64,000 nt of DNA from Fimbriimonas ginsengisoli Gsoil 348 (GCA_945881865.1 CAMCVK010000014.1:16123-80122), one strand, 5' to 3'. Positions 40,395-50,718 are shown, numbered from the stretch's first letter. Notes: generated by a model not told the origin, from the letters alone. A program made the numbers and translations.

Positions 40395-41615
40395 ATGGAC
40401 GGCCGTCGCTTCACCGGAAAAAGGCGACTTCTCGGGTGCTTCGCCCTGCTTTTGGCCATGGCCGCCTGCGGGCCAAAATCAACCGAGAACATGCCGACGT
40501 TTGCCGATCCAGATACGGCCTACGTCCCCACGACCGGGACCGGAAACGCATTTGACGTCTACGCGCAGGTTGCGATTGCGGTCGAGCAGAATCCCGCGGA
40601 CCCGCAGAAGCAGGGCCAACTTACCGAGTTTGCCCAGAAAAAGCTGTTGGTCACGTTTGCGCCCGAGCTGAAGGAAATCGCCGACGCCACCAAGCTGACG
40701 TGCGACTTCAAGTTTCGAACCCGGGACCCTTTCATCCCGGCGCCATTCGTGAGCGGCTGGCGTGCGCTGGGCAGGCTATACGTTTGGAAAGTGGAGCAAG
40801 CGGTAAAGGCAAACGACCTCGCCACGGCGGTAGAAACCGTATGCGTTGCCACAAAATTCGGCTTCGATCTCATGGGTGGCGGCGGCGTCGAAGCGGACCT
40901 TGGAGCCACCATCGTTGATGGGGTCCGACAGGCAATTTTACCGGCTTGGCCACGGCTTACTCCGCCCCAACTTTGGACGCTATCGCAGCGCGTCAAGCGG
41001 GCCAGCTTCGGGCATGACTCACCGTCCGAGCTCCTGAAGCGGGAGCGGCAGAACGTCCAGGTCGCACTTCAATACGTCCTCGAACGGTCGGCCGAAGGAA
41101 AGCTCACCGAGCTCTACCAAAATACGGGTGCCGACCACGAGGTCATCGACCACCTAAAGAAGATTCAAGGCAACGCGAGTAAGCGCACCGAATTTTTTCG
41201 CGGGCTGGCTGCCGAAGAGGCCGAGAGATTCCGCTTCGTAAACGAGCTAGACACGGACCGCACGCAGCCAAACCCCGAGTTTGACAAAAACCGCATGTGG
41301 CGGCGGCTGTCGAGGCTGCTGTTTTCGGGCTACCGCCCGCTTCGAGATCGGGTCGAAACAACGCTGGCCCGTACCCGACTCTTGGTTATCTCTTGCGTTC
41401 TCGAACGGCAGCTAAGAACCTCGAAGCCGCTACCGAAGACGCTGGACGGAGTCTCCAGTCCGACCCGCATCGACCCGTTTAGTGGCGATAAGTTCGGATT
41501 TAGCCAGGACGGCACCAGCTATAACGTTTACTCCATAGGCAAAGATGGCGTTGACAACGGCGGTGAGAGCGACCCCACTCACACCGCGCCGGACCTTCGC
41601 CTCGAACCGTATTAA
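40395..41615 (+). CDS. Lipoprotein with pseudopilin-like C-terminal end
   Basis: 406 residues from ATG 40395. The lipobox (LLLAMAACGPKS) anchors it at the membrane. The body is helical and charged without known motifs. The last 50 residues (SPTRIDPFSGDKFGFSQDGT, then YNVYSIGKDGVDNGGESDP) resemble the C-terminal strand region of type II secretion pseudopilins and DUF1559-like proteins, P.DP..G..y.y...g..Y.vYS.G.Dg.D. TAACCT lies 7 nt before the start, supporting ATG 40395 over upstream in-frame Mets inside the divergent gene. Confidence 0.65.
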   Translation: MDGRRFTGKRRLLGCFALLLAMAACGPKSTENMPTFADPDTAYVPTTGTGNAFDVYAQVAIAVEQNPADPQKQGQLTEFAQKKLLVTFAPELKEIADATKLTCDFKFRTRDPFIPAPFVSGWRALGRLYVWKVEQAVKANDLATAVETVCVATKFGFDLMGGGGVEADLGATIVDGVRQAILPAWPRLTPPQLWTLSQRVKRASFGHDSPSELLKRERQNVQVALQYVLERSAEGKLTELYQNTGADHEVIDHLKKIQGNASKRTEFFRGLAAEEAERFRFVNELDTDRTQPNPEFDKNRMWRRLSRLLFSGYRPLRDRVETTLARTRLLVISCVLERQLRTSKPLPKTLDGVSSPTRIDPFSGDKFGFSQDGTSYNVYSIGKDGVDNGGESDPTHTAPDLRLEPY

Positions 41616-42847
41616 TCGGCCAGGATCGTCTCGCGCAGCATCGTCAGTGCGGTTTGCGTCGCGCGCCGCTGGATGTCCTCTCGGATGCCGCGGTACTGAA
41701 ACTCCTCGACGCGGGTGCCTTCCGGAGAGGCAAAGGCAAGAAACGTTTTGCCAACCGGCTTCCCGCCGGGTTCTACTCCGGGGCCGGCATTCCCGGTGAT
41801 CGCCACCGAGAACGTAGAGCCGAAGGCGCGACGGGCACCTTCCGCCATTTCGATGGCCGTCTCGCCGCTGACCGGACCGTGGGCGGCAAGGGTCTCGGGG
41901 GACACGCCAAGAAGGGCGGTTTTCGCTCCTGCCGCGTAGGCGACCACGCCACCAAGGAAGCCACGCGACGCGCCGGGAACTCCGGTGAGTCTCGCCCCCA
42001 GTTGGCCGCCCGTCATACTTTCGGCCACGGAGATCGTCTCGCCCCGCTGTGCCAGCAGTTCCAAGACGTTCTCTTCCAAGGTGGTCTCGTTCGTTCCGAA
42101 AAGGTGGTTGCCAAGAATCGCGGCGATTCTCGCCTGAACGGGTTCGATGAGGGCCTCGGCTTCGGCGACGTTGGCGGCGCGAGCCGTCACGCGGAGGTGA
42201 ACCTCGCCGGTATGGGCGTAGGGCGCGACGGTCGGGTTCTCGCTGCCCATCACCTCGGCCACCATCTCCTCCACGGCGCTTTCTCCGATTCCTATCACGC
42301 GAAGGGTGCGCGAGTGGATGACCCCGCCACCAAGCGTCTCGAAGAACGTCTTCACGGGCCCAAACGCCATCGGGTTGAACTCGCCTTTGGGTCCAGGGAG
42401 CGCCACGACCACTTTGCCGTTCTTTTGGCAAAGCAGTCCGGGCGCGGTACCGTTCGGGTTCTCAATCATGCGGCCACTCGCGGGAACGTCCGCCTGGCGG
42501 GCATTCGACTCGGCGAACGGGTAGTTCCGCTTCTCAAACCAGCCTCGTAGCTCGGCTTCGTAGCCCGCATCCCGAACAAGCTCATCGCCCAAAGCCGCGG
42601 CAATGGCGTCGCGGGTGAGGTCATCCATCGTTGGGCCGAGGCCGCCGATGGTGACGAGGATGTCGGCCCGTGAAAGGCTTTCCTTGAGCGAGGCGACAAG
42701 CCGGTCGAAGTTATCGCCGATCGTCGCGCGCCGCTGGCAGGCGATCCCGCACTCGGCGAGAACACGCGCCATCGTTGGGGCGTGGGTATCGATGATTTGA
42801 CCCAACAGAAGTTCGGTGCCCACGGAAACGATCTCGGCGGTTTTCAC
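41612..42847 (-). CDS. cinA: CinA-like competence/damage-inducible protein
   Basis: 411 residues from GTG 42847. The N-terminal molybdopterin-binding-like domain has AEIVSVGTELLLGQIIDTHA and TIGGLGPTMDDLTRDAIA. The C-terminal nicotinamide-nucleotide amidase domain has SVAESMTGGQLGARLTGVPG and SVAITGNAGPG. The latter recycles NMN. CAAAAT lies 6 nt before GTG 42847, and CinA proteins usually start about six residues before AEI, so I prefer this start over ATG 42895. The stop shares TTAA with the opposite gene. Confidence 0.93.
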   Translation of the reverse strand: MKTAEIVSVGTELLLGQIIDTHAPTMARVLAECGIACQRRATIGDNFDRLVASLKESLSRADILVTIGGLGPTMDDLTRDAIAAALGDELVRDAGYEAELRGWFEKRNYPFAESNARQADVPASGRMIENPNGTAPGLLCQKNGKVVVALPGPKGEFNPMAFGPVKTFFETLGGGVIHSRTLRVIGIGESAVEEMVAEVMGSENPTVAPYAHTGEVHLRVTARAANVAEAEALIEPVQARIAAILGNHLFGTNETTLEENVLELLAQRGETISVAESMTGGQLGARLTGVPGASRGFLGGVVAYAAGAKTALLGVSPETLAAHGPVSGETAIEMAEGARRAFGSTFSVAITGNAGPGVEPGGKPVGKTFLAFASPEGTRVEEFQYRGIREDIQRRATQTALTMLRETILAD

Positions 42848-42910
42848 CTTTCCATTTTGCGGGATCGGCGACGCGTCGGTGAAAATGCCCGCCATGGGGG
42901 ATGCCCCTGG

Positions 42911-42916
42911 TACCCT
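42911..42916 (+). promoter_or_regulatory. -10 hexamer TACCCT, leaderless start of the Ig-like membrane protein
   Basis: TACCCT lies 6 nt before GTG 42923, no Shine-Dalgarno. The divergent cinA has its own CAAAAT at 42854-42859. Confidence 0.5.
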
Positions 42917-42922
42917 ATTGTG

Positions 42923-44617
42923 GTGAGTTTTCGCGTCCGGCTTGCCCAAGACGTCGTTTCGGTTGAGCCCGGTTCAACCGCAAACGTTGCCCTCACCATC
43001 TATAACGACGGCACCACGTCTGGCGAGTTCGAGGTCCAGCTTCAAGGCATCGATGCCGATTGGACTGCGGTGCCGGTTCCCTTGGTCGAAATTAAGGCCG
43101 GAGAAGATCGCACGGAAAAGTTTTTTTTGCGGCCTCCCCGCGAAAGCCATAGCGTTGCCGGGCAGTTTCCTTTCCTGGTTCGCGTTCGCGACATGCAAAC
43201 CGGAGATGTTGAGAACTTGCAGGCCGTCATTGAGGTGCTGCCTTTCCACCACCTTTCGATGGAGGTGGACCCCAAAAAGGGCCTTTACTCGCCCATGCAC
43301 AAGGGTAATGTTTTCGAAGTCACCGTGGTGAACTTGGGCAACACGGACCACTCGGTGCAGCTAAGCGCGAACGACCCCGAGGGGGTTTGCATTTACGAAA
43401 TACTTCCGCCCAACGTGTCGCTTGCCCCCGGGCAGGAAAAACGGGTTGAGCTGACGGTGAAGCCGCGCCGGTCCCAGTTTGTGGCCAGTGCCGGTCTGGT
43501 CGGGTTCTCGGTTACGGGCCGAAGCGTGGACCAGCCAAACGTCGCCGCTTCTTCCAGCGGTCAGCTCGAGTTGCGCGGGCTCCTTTCGCCGGTATCGCTG
43601 AGCGTCATCGTCATCCTTGCGTTCCTCTCCTGGTTGTGGTTCATCAACCTGCCGATGGCGCCGACGATTGCACTGGGCGTTGACCCAATGACGATCACCC
43701 GGGGCGACTCGGTCCGGCTAACGTGGAAGGCCAGCGAGAAGAGCGACGTCCGCATCGAGATGACCAACCTTGACTCCGACGCCGAGCCGGTGCCGGTTTA
43801 CCAAGGCCCAGACGTCGCGAGCAACACCCTCTGGCGTGTGGATCTGGGCAAAGGAGAAGGTGCCGGCAAGGACGAAAAGCAGCCGGTTCGGATTAGCTTC
43901 CAGGCGATTGCCGTTCGCGACGGGATGACAACCCGATCGACGTCGGTTATTGTCACGGTGAACCCGCCGGAAGTCGTGCCACCGCCGACGATTTCACTTT
44001 CGCCTTCGGCGAGCAGAGTTGCCCTCGGCACAAGCTTCTTGTTGAGCTACAAGTGCGGCCCAAGTGTTACTGCGTTACGTATCGCCCCCGGAAACAACGG
44101 CGGCGATGATGACCTGGACGTTTCGCTGGGGCAGTACGAGATCACGCCGAAGGCGGTCGGCATCACGGAATACAAGCTGAGTGCCCGAAATCGAAACGGC
44201 GACGTGATCGTGAAGGCGTTCAAGGTCAACGTTTTCGAGGAGTCGAAGGCCGTCATCCTTGCCTTCCGCGCTTCGAAGACCCGCGTAACAGCGGAGGACA
44301 GCTCGGTGCGCATCGAGTGGCAGGTCAACAAAGCGAGCCGCGTTGAACTCAAACGGAGTGGAGAAGCCCCCGCCCGGGTGGAAGGTGAAGGGTCGCGCGA
44401 CTACTTGATCACCGCTAAGACCACCTTCACGTTAACGGTTTTCGACGAGAACGGCCTCCGGTCGGACCGTACCGTCACCGTTGAAGCCCCGCTGCCCGTC
44501 AGCCCGGTTCCAGAAGTTCCGCAGAACCAGACCGACCCGGCCACCCAACCAACCCCCGAGACCACCGGCGGCCAGCCGACCACCGCCGGCGGCACCACCA
44601 CCGGTAACCGACGATAG
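42923..44617 (+). CDS. Single-pass membrane protein with Ig-like domains
   Basis: 564 residues from GTG 42923. Residues about 5-105 and 105-210 are beta-sandwich domains (QDVVSVEPGSTANVALTIYN; GNVFEVTVVNLGNTDHSVQL) like NEW3/CARDB-type folds. One transmembrane helix at about 225-245 (LSVIVILAFLSWLWFINLP) follows. Three more Ig-like repeats then come, each starting with a form of PTI.L...p..i..G.s..L.W. The end is low complexity (Thr/Gly/Pro). There is no signal peptide, so one half may be cytosolic. I do not know the function. It lies 8 bp upstream of purH. Confidence 0.65.
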   Translation: MSFRVRLAQDVVSVEPGSTANVALTIYNDGTTSGEFEVQLQGIDADWTAVPVPLVEIKAGEDRTEKFFLRPPRESHSVAGQFPFLVRVRDMQTGDVENLQAVIEVLPFHHLSMEVDPKKGLYSPMHKGNVFEVTVVNLGNTDHSVQLSANDPEGVCIYEILPPNVSLAPGQEKRVELTVKPRRSQFVASAGLVGFSVTGRSVDQPNVAASSSGQLELRGLLSPVSLSVIVILAFLSWLWFINLPMAPTIALGVDPMTITRGDSVRLTWKASEKSDVRIEMTNLDSDAEPVPVYQGPDVASNTLWRVDLGKGEGAGKDEKQPVRISFQAIAVRDGMTTRSTSVIVTVNPPEVVPPPTISLSPSASRVALGTSFLLSYKCGPSVTALRIAPGNNGGDDDLDVSLGQYEITPKAVGITEYKLSARNRNGDVIVKAFKVNVFEESKAVILAFRASKTRVTAEDSSVRIEWQVNKASRVELKRSGEAPARVEGEGSRDYLITAKTTFTLTVFDENGLRSDRTVTVEAPLPVSPVPEVPQNQTDPATQPTPETTGGQPTTAGGTTTGNRR

Positions 44618-44625
44618 CCAGAACC

Positions 44626-46158
<1,533 letters not shown>

Positions 46159-46248
46159 TCATCCGTCCAGAATTTTCATCCCTGTTTCGGCATGAGGATG
46201 GGTAACGAAACCGGGTAAATTTCCCGTCAATATAAACGGGAATTCTCA

Positions 46249-46629
46249 ATGAAAAGCCAAAACGACTTAATCATCTCCATCGTGGCGGGAGTGTTTGCGA
46301 TCGGCATCTCGCTCGCTCTCTTCTTCACGAAGCGGGAGCCCGTTACGCCTGCGGCCTCGCCCAAGGTAAACGTTGTGGCGGTTAAGTTGCCAGAAGCAAC
46401 GGTCAGCTATAAGAACGGCCTCGGTGGCGGCGGTGCGGCCGGCGGCGGGTTTGGTGGCTTCGGCGGCGGACGTGGACCGGGCGGTCCTGGTGGACCTGGC
46501 GGTTTCGGACCGGGTGGCCCACAGGCGGGTCGTGGCGGAGGATTCAACGCAGCGGGTAGCGCAGGCAACGCCAGTGCCGGAGGCGGAGCGGGTTCGCCAC
46601 TTAAGGGCCGACCGTTCGCCGGACCTTAG
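46249..46629 (+). CDS. Membrane-anchored Gly-rich protein
   Basis: 126 residues. After MKSQND comes one hydrophobic helix (LIISIVAGVFAIGISLALFF), then a short linker and from residue 57 a Gly-rich tail made of GGGFGGFGGG, RGPGGPGGPGG and similar stretches, ending in KGRPFAGP. There is no catalytic motif. The tail is outside or inside depending on topology: the positive residues after the helix (TKREP) favour an N-out arrangement, but this is weak. An inverted repeat (TTCCCGT...ACGGGAA) and TATAAA lie just upstream. Confidence 0.55.
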   Translation: MKSQNDLIISIVAGVFAIGISLALFFTKREPVTPAASPKVNVVAVKLPEATVSYKNGLGGGGAAGGGFGGFGGGRGPGGPGGPGGFGPGGPQAGRGGGFNAAGSAGNASAGGGAGSPLKGRPFAGP

Positions 46630-46646
46630 GCAAGCCAAACTCTTTT

Positions 46647-46672
46647 GCCCGGGCTGCAACGATGTCCCGGGC
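46647..46672. repeat. Inverted repeat GCCCGGG...CCCGGGC after the Gly-rich gene
   Basis: A 7-bp perfect stem with a 12-nt loop, 18 bp after the stop at 46629. There is no T-run, so a terminator function is uncertain. Confidence 0.35.
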
Positions 46673-46721
46673 TGACTTGGGTTCAAACGGTACACTGCGA
46701 AGCTTCAAGGAGTGAAGTCGC

Positions 46722-47096
46722 ATGTCCTCGCCGGCCCTTCTCAACGTTGGCTTTTACAATTACGTTCTTACCGATAAGATTGTCGCGCTCGTGAGTAGCG
46801 AGTCCGCGCCGATGCGCCGTCTTGTGCAAGGATTGCGCAAAGAGGGCAATCTTATCGACGCAACCCAGGGCCGTCGCACCAAGTGCGTCATCTTTACAAC
46901 CGGCCCGACCGTCGTGCTGTCTGCCATTTCGCAAGAAACTTTGGCGAAACGATTGAGCCACGGCGAACCGGTGGGAGCCGAGCCGATTGAGCCTGATCCG
47001 GTAGAAACCGAAGACGCCGAAGACGCCGCCTTTGCCGACAACGACGTGCCGATCCGGCCGCCCGCAAAGAAAGGAGTCCGTTATGGCAAGTCATAA
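46722..47096 (+). CDS. RemA-like (DUF370) regulatory protein with acidic tail
   Basis: 124 residues from ATG 46722, with AAGGAG upstream and TACACT further up. It contains LLNVGFYNYVLTDKIVALVS, SAPMRRLVQGLRKEGNLIDA and TQGRRTKCVIF. This is the RemA/DUF370 pattern (NVGFGN.V...rIVAIv...SAPiKRL...r....LIDAT.GRRTR..I). RemA in Bacillus is a DNA-binding activator of biofilm matrix genes. Residues about 90-124 are an acidic extension (EPDPVETEDAEDAAFADND) absent from short homologues. The mreB start lies inside this gene, so it is coupled to the shape operon. Confidence 0.88.
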   Translation: MSSPALLNVGFYNYVLTDKIVALVSSESAPMRRLVQGLRKEGNLIDATQGRRTKCVIFTTGPTVVLSAISQETLAKRLSHGEPVGAEPIEPDPVETEDAEDAAFADNDVPIRPPAKKGVRYGKS

Positions 47097-48144
47097 GGCA
47101 GGCATGTTCAGCGGCTTCATGAGCCGCTTCAGCCGAGATATTGGAATCGATCTAGGAACCGCGAACACTCTGGTGCACGTCGGGGGAATGGGCGTCGTGC
47201 TCAACGAGCCCAGCGTCATCGCGATCAATAAGGACACCGGCGAGGTCCTCGCGGTAGGTGAAGAGGCCAAGCGCATGCTGGGGCGAACGCCCGGCCACAT
47301 CGTGGCTTCCAGGCCGCTTCGCGACGGCGTTATCGCCGACTATGAGCAGACCGAAGAGATGCTCAAGTACTTCATCGGCAAAGTGAGCCACCGGTTCTTG
47401 CTGCGCCGCACAGTCGTCGTGGGCATTCCAAGCGGCGTCACGGAAGTCGAGCGCCGGGCCGTATTGGAAGCCGCCGCCAAGGCCGGCACGACGAAGCAGT
47501 ACGTCATTGAGGAGCCGATGGCGGCCGCTTTTGGTGCGGGACTGCCGGTGGATGAGCCAAGCGGTTCGATGATCGTTGACATCGGCGGGGGCACCACCGA
47601 AGTCGCGGTGATTTCGCTCGGCGGCATCGTTCATTCTCGCTCGATTCGAATCGCCGGCGACGAGCTCGACGAAGCCATTTCCAGCTACGTCAAGCGTGCC
47701 TACAACCTGTTCATTGGCGAAAAGACCGCCGAGAACTGCAAGATCCAGATCGGTAGCGCTTACCCGCTGGCGCAGGAACTGGAACTCACCCTGAAGGGTC
47801 GGGACCTCGTAAGCGGTTTGCCCCGCAGCGCGACCGTGACCAGCGAAGAAATCCGGATGGCGATTCAAGAGCCGCTCGCGGCCATCGTGGACGCCGTAAA
47901 GCTCACCCTGGAAGCAACGCCGCCCGAACTCGCGGCCGACGCGATGGACCGGGGCATCATGCTTGCCGGAGGCGGTGCGTTGCTGCGCGGCATCGACCGC
48001 CTGATTCAGAAGGAGACGATGGTGCCGGTTCATATTGCGGATGAGCCGCTCAACTGCGTCGCGATTGGAACGGGCATGGTCGTGGAGGCGCTCCACGAAA
48101 ATCCGGTTATCCGGAAAATGTTGGAGAAGTCATCGCGCCCCTAA
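47083..48144 (+). CDS. mreB: Rod shape-determining actin-like protein MreB
   Basis: 353 residues from ATG 47083, with AAAGGAG upstream. MreB filaments guide lateral wall synthesis. Seen: phosphate-1 IGIDLGTANTLVHV, AYEPMAAA-like EEPMAAAFGAGLPVDEP, phosphate-2 SMIVDIGGGTTEVAVISLGG, and adenosine motif GIMLAGGGALLRGIDRLI. It starts 14 nt inside the RemA-like gene and is followed by mreC and mreD with overlaps, forming one operon. Confidence 0.98.
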   Translation: MASHKAGMFSGFMSRFSRDIGIDLGTANTLVHVGGMGVVLNEPSVIAINKDTGEVLAVGEEAKRMLGRTPGHIVASRPLRDGVIADYEQTEEMLKYFIGKVSHRFLLRRTVVVGIPSGVTEVERRAVLEAAAKAGTTKQYVIEEPMAAAFGAGLPVDEPSGSMIVDIGGGTTEVAVISLGGIVHSRSIRIAGDELDEAISSYVKRAYNLFIGEKTAENCKIQIGSAYPLAQELELTLKGRDLVSGLPRSATVTSEEIRMAIQEPLAAIVDAVKLTLEATPPELAADAMDRGIMLAGGGALLRGIDRLIQKETMVPVHIADEPLNCVAIGTGMVVEALHENPVIRKMLEKSSRP

Positions 48145-48968
48145 ACCGGTCGCGAAAGCGGGATAAACCGCGCTACTACGACCTTTGGCTTTGCGTTGGT
48201 TTTTGCGTGCTTGGCATCGTGCTGGGGCGGCTGCAAGACGACGCCCGCCGAAAGAACCAGCGGGATATCGTTACCCAGGTTCTGACCGACGTGACTTCTC
48301 CCGTTTCTACCGTGGCGGGTCGCACCGTCGACGGGACCGGCCGCTTCTTTCGCGGGATCACCTCGGCGGAGCGGCTGACTCGCGAGAACGATGCCTTACG
48401 CCAGCTTGAAGGCGTCGCCCTGCTGTATGGGGAGCAAACCGAAAGGCTAACCCGCGAAATCGAAAGTCTTCGGCGTCTCCAGGGCCTGCCGATTCCCACG
48501 GGCAAGACCAAATTGATGGCCGAAATCATCGGCTACGCCCCGTCGGAAAGCCGGATCACCTTGAACAAAGGCAAGGCCGACGGCATCTCGCCTGGTTGCG
48601 CGGTGGTAAGCGGCGACGGAATGATGGCGATGATACAGACCGTCGGCCCCAACGTTTCGCAAGGCATCCTGCTGACGGCGCTTAGCGCGAAGTTCGTCGG
48701 CGTGGACCTCAGCCGGAATCCCATGCCCGAAGGAATTGTCCAAGGGCTGTCCTCGCAACGTCTCAGCATGATTTTCTTGGACCCGAACGCCCCGGTCGAA
48801 GTGGGCGACACGATTGCCACCAGCGGCCACGGGCCCAAGATTCCGCGTGGACTCATCGTGGGAAAGGTTATCCAGGTTGAGAACAACGCGGAACTGGGAA
48901 CCCGGCGGGCGATCATCGATCCCGCGTTTTCGGTGGGCGAAACCCGGGAGGTTGCGGTCCTTAAGTGA
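48132..48968 (+). CDS. mreC: Rod shape-determining protein MreC (likely non-ATG start)
   Basis: 278 residues if started at ATC 48132; 253 if started at GTG 48207. From 48207 the protein would begin inside its own membrane anchor. The in-frame upstream codons give a basic N-terminus (NRSRKRDKPRYYDLWLCVGF), as MreC normally has, but contain no ATG, GTG or TTG before running deep into mreB. GGAG at 48123-48126 is well placed for ATC 48132. A coiled coil (residues about 70-110, NDALRQLEGVALLYGEQTER) and the beta-rich MreC core (IIGYAPSESRITLNKGKADG; TSGHGPKIPRGLIVGKVIQV) follow. It links MreB to periplasmic wall enzymes. Confidence 0.9.
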   Translation: MAPLNRSRKRDKPRYYDLWLCVGFCVLGIVLGRLQDDARRKNQRDIVTQVLTDVTSPVSTVAGRTVDGTGRFFRGITSAERLTRENDALRQLEGVALLYGEQTERLTREIESLRRLQGLPIPTGKTKLMAEIIGYAPSESRITLNKGKADGISPGCAVVSGDGMMAMIQTVGPNVSQGILLTALSAKFVGVDLSRNPMPEGIVQGLSSQRLSMIFLDPNAPVEVGDTIATSGHGPKIPRGLIVGKVIQVENNAELGTRRAIIDPAFSVGETREVAVLK

Positions 48969-49435
48969 AGGTCTTTGCTCTCTGCCTTCTCATCTGGCTT
49001 TCTGCCGGGCTCCAGGCCACGGTTGCCCCGGCCATCGCCTTTGGACCTGTGCTGCCGTCGTTCCCGGTGATCGTGATCTGCGCCTTCAGCGCCTGGCTTT
49101 CACCCGCCGGAACGGTGGTCGCGGGATTCTTCGCAGGACTGTTCCAAGGGGCGGTCGGCGGGGTTTCTATGGGTGCCTACGTTATCTCCCGGACCCTACT
49201 TGGTCTCGCGCTAGGGCGATGGAACGAGCTGGAATATGAACCCGGGCCAATCGCAACCGGAATCATAACGGCAGTATCGACGCTCCTTGTTCAGGCGCTG
49301 ATGTTGGTGTTGGCGCCGCCGCGCGACTTAATTGAGTTCGGATTTGCCACAATAGGTTCGGCGATTTACAATGGCGTACTCGCGATTCCGCTCTTTGCCC
49401 TTTTGGCATGGGCATTCCCGCGATCACGCCGCTAG
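48965..49435 (+). CDS. mreD: Rod shape-determining membrane protein MreD
   Basis: 156 residues from GTG 48965, which overlaps the mreC stop (GTGA). It has about five hydrophobic helices, for example VFALCLLIWLSAGLQATVAP, AGTVVAGFFAGLFQGAVGGV and YNGVLAIPLFALLAWAFPRS. Identification rests on size, topology and the mreB-mreC-mreD order; MreD sequences are poorly conserved. It works with MreC in the elongasome. The dehydrogenase gene follows 11 bp later. Confidence 0.88.
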   Translation: MKVFALCLLIWLSAGLQATVAPAIAFGPVLPSFPVIVICAFSAWLSPAGTVVAGFFAGLFQGAVGGVSMGAYVISRTLLGLALGRWNELEYEPGPIATGIITAVSTLLVQALMLVLAPPRDLIEFGFATIGSAIYNGVLAIPLFALLAWAFPRSRR

Positions 49436-49446
49436 AGGATGGAATC

Positions 49447-50700
49447 ATGAGTGCAGAAGTCGACATTTTAGCAATGGCCCGTCAACAGTTGGCGGTCGCC
49501 ACCGGGCATCTGAATCTGGATGGCGGCCTGCATCAGGTTCTCGCGCACCCGCAGCGGGCACTCATCGTGAACTTCCCGGTTGTCATGGACAATGGCGAAG
49601 TCCAGGTTTTCGAGGGCTTTCGGGTTCAGCACAACGCTTCGCGTGGTCCGACGAAAGGTGGAATCCGCTACCATCCCCACGTCAGCCTCAGCGAAACCTC
49701 CGCCTTGGCAATGTGGATGACCTGGAAGTGCGCGGTCGTCAATATTCCTTACGGCGGCGCTAAAGGCGCGGTCCGGGTTGATACCAAGAAGCTGAGCCGG
49801 CGGGAGCTTGAGAAGCTGACCCGACGTTACGTCACCGACATCAACGGCATGCTGGGCGAGCGCAGCGACATTCCGGCACCGGACATCGGCACCAACGCCC
49901 AGGTGATGGCCTGGATCATGGACACCATGTCGATGCAGGTTGGCCACACGGTTCCAGGCGTCGTCACCGGTAAGCCGATTGAGCTCGGCGGCTCCGAGGG
50001 ACGCGTGGAAGCCACCGGGCGGGGCGTGGTGGTCGCATTGGAAGAAGCCGCGCGAGTACACGGACTCGACCTTGGCAACGCTCGTGTCGTCATCCAAGGC
50101 TTCGGAAACGTTGGTGCTACCGCTGCCCGACTGGCGGAAGAAGCCGGTGCAACCGTCGTCGCAATTAGCGACGCGACGGGCGCGATTTACAACCCGAAGG
50201 GGCTGCCGGTTCGCGAATTGGCGACCAAATACAGTGGCCACGAGGGCGGCATCCGAGAGTATCAGGACGCTGAGAAAGTCACGAACAGCGAGCTGCTGGA
50301 GCTCGATTGCGATGTTTTGATTCCGGCCGCCATCTCGGCGCAGATCACGGCGGATAATGCCGACCGTATTAAGGCTTCGATCATTGTGGAAGGCGCAAAC
50401 GGCCCGTGCACGCCCGAGGCCGACGCGATCATCGGCGACAAGGGCCACCTTATCGTTCCCGACATTTTGGCGAACGCCGGCGGCGTGATTGTCAGCTACT
50501 TCGAGTGGGTTCAAGACCTACAGAACTTCTTCTGGGAAGAGGACGAAGTGAACGTGAAGCTGAAGAAGATCATGCGGGCGGCGTTTGCATCGGTGGAAGC
50601 CACCCGGGTTGTCTACAAAACCGATATGCGAACCGCCGCGCTCATCATCGGCGTGAAGCGAGTCTCGGAAGCTACGGTTCGCCGGGGCATTTTCCCCTGA
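49447..50700 (+). CDS. Glu/Leu/Phe/Val dehydrogenase (glutamate dehydrogenase type)
   Basis: 417 residues from ATG 49447, with GAGGATGG upstream. It oxidatively deaminates glutamate to 2-oxoglutarate. Seen: GFRVQHNASRGPTKGGIRYH, MTWKCAVVNIPYGGAKGAVR with the catalytic Lys region, DIPAPDIGTNAQVMAWIMD, GRGVVVALEEA, and the nucleotide motif VVIQGFGNVGATAARLAEEA. Length fits NAD(P)-dependent hexameric GDHs of about 415 residues. Its start is only 11 bp after mreD, so it may share the mre transcript. Confidence 0.95.
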   Translation: MSAEVDILAMARQQLAVATGHLNLDGGLHQVLAHPQRALIVNFPVVMDNGEVQVFEGFRVQHNASRGPTKGGIRYHPHVSLSETSALAMWMTWKCAVVNIPYGGAKGAVRVDTKKLSRRELEKLTRRYVTDINGMLGERSDIPAPDIGTNAQVMAWIMDTMSMQVGHTVPGVVTGKPIELGGSEGRVEATGRGVVVALEEAARVHGLDLGNARVVIQGFGNVGATAARLAEEAGATVVAISDATGAIYNPKGLPVRELATKYSGHEGGIREYQDAEKVTNSELLELDCDVLIPAAISAQITADNADRIKASIIVEGANGPCTPEADAIIGDKGHLIVPDILANAGGVIVSYFEWVQDLQNFFWEEDEVNVKLKKIMRAAFASVEATRVVYKTDMRTAALIIGVKRVSEATVRRGIFP

Positions 50701-50718
50701 TTCGGCTTCGCATTTGCG

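Noticed and set aside
49468..50514. A 348-codon minus-strand frame opposite the glutamate dehydrogenase
   Set aside because: Pure antisense shadow of a conserved enzyme; no motif or ribosome site.
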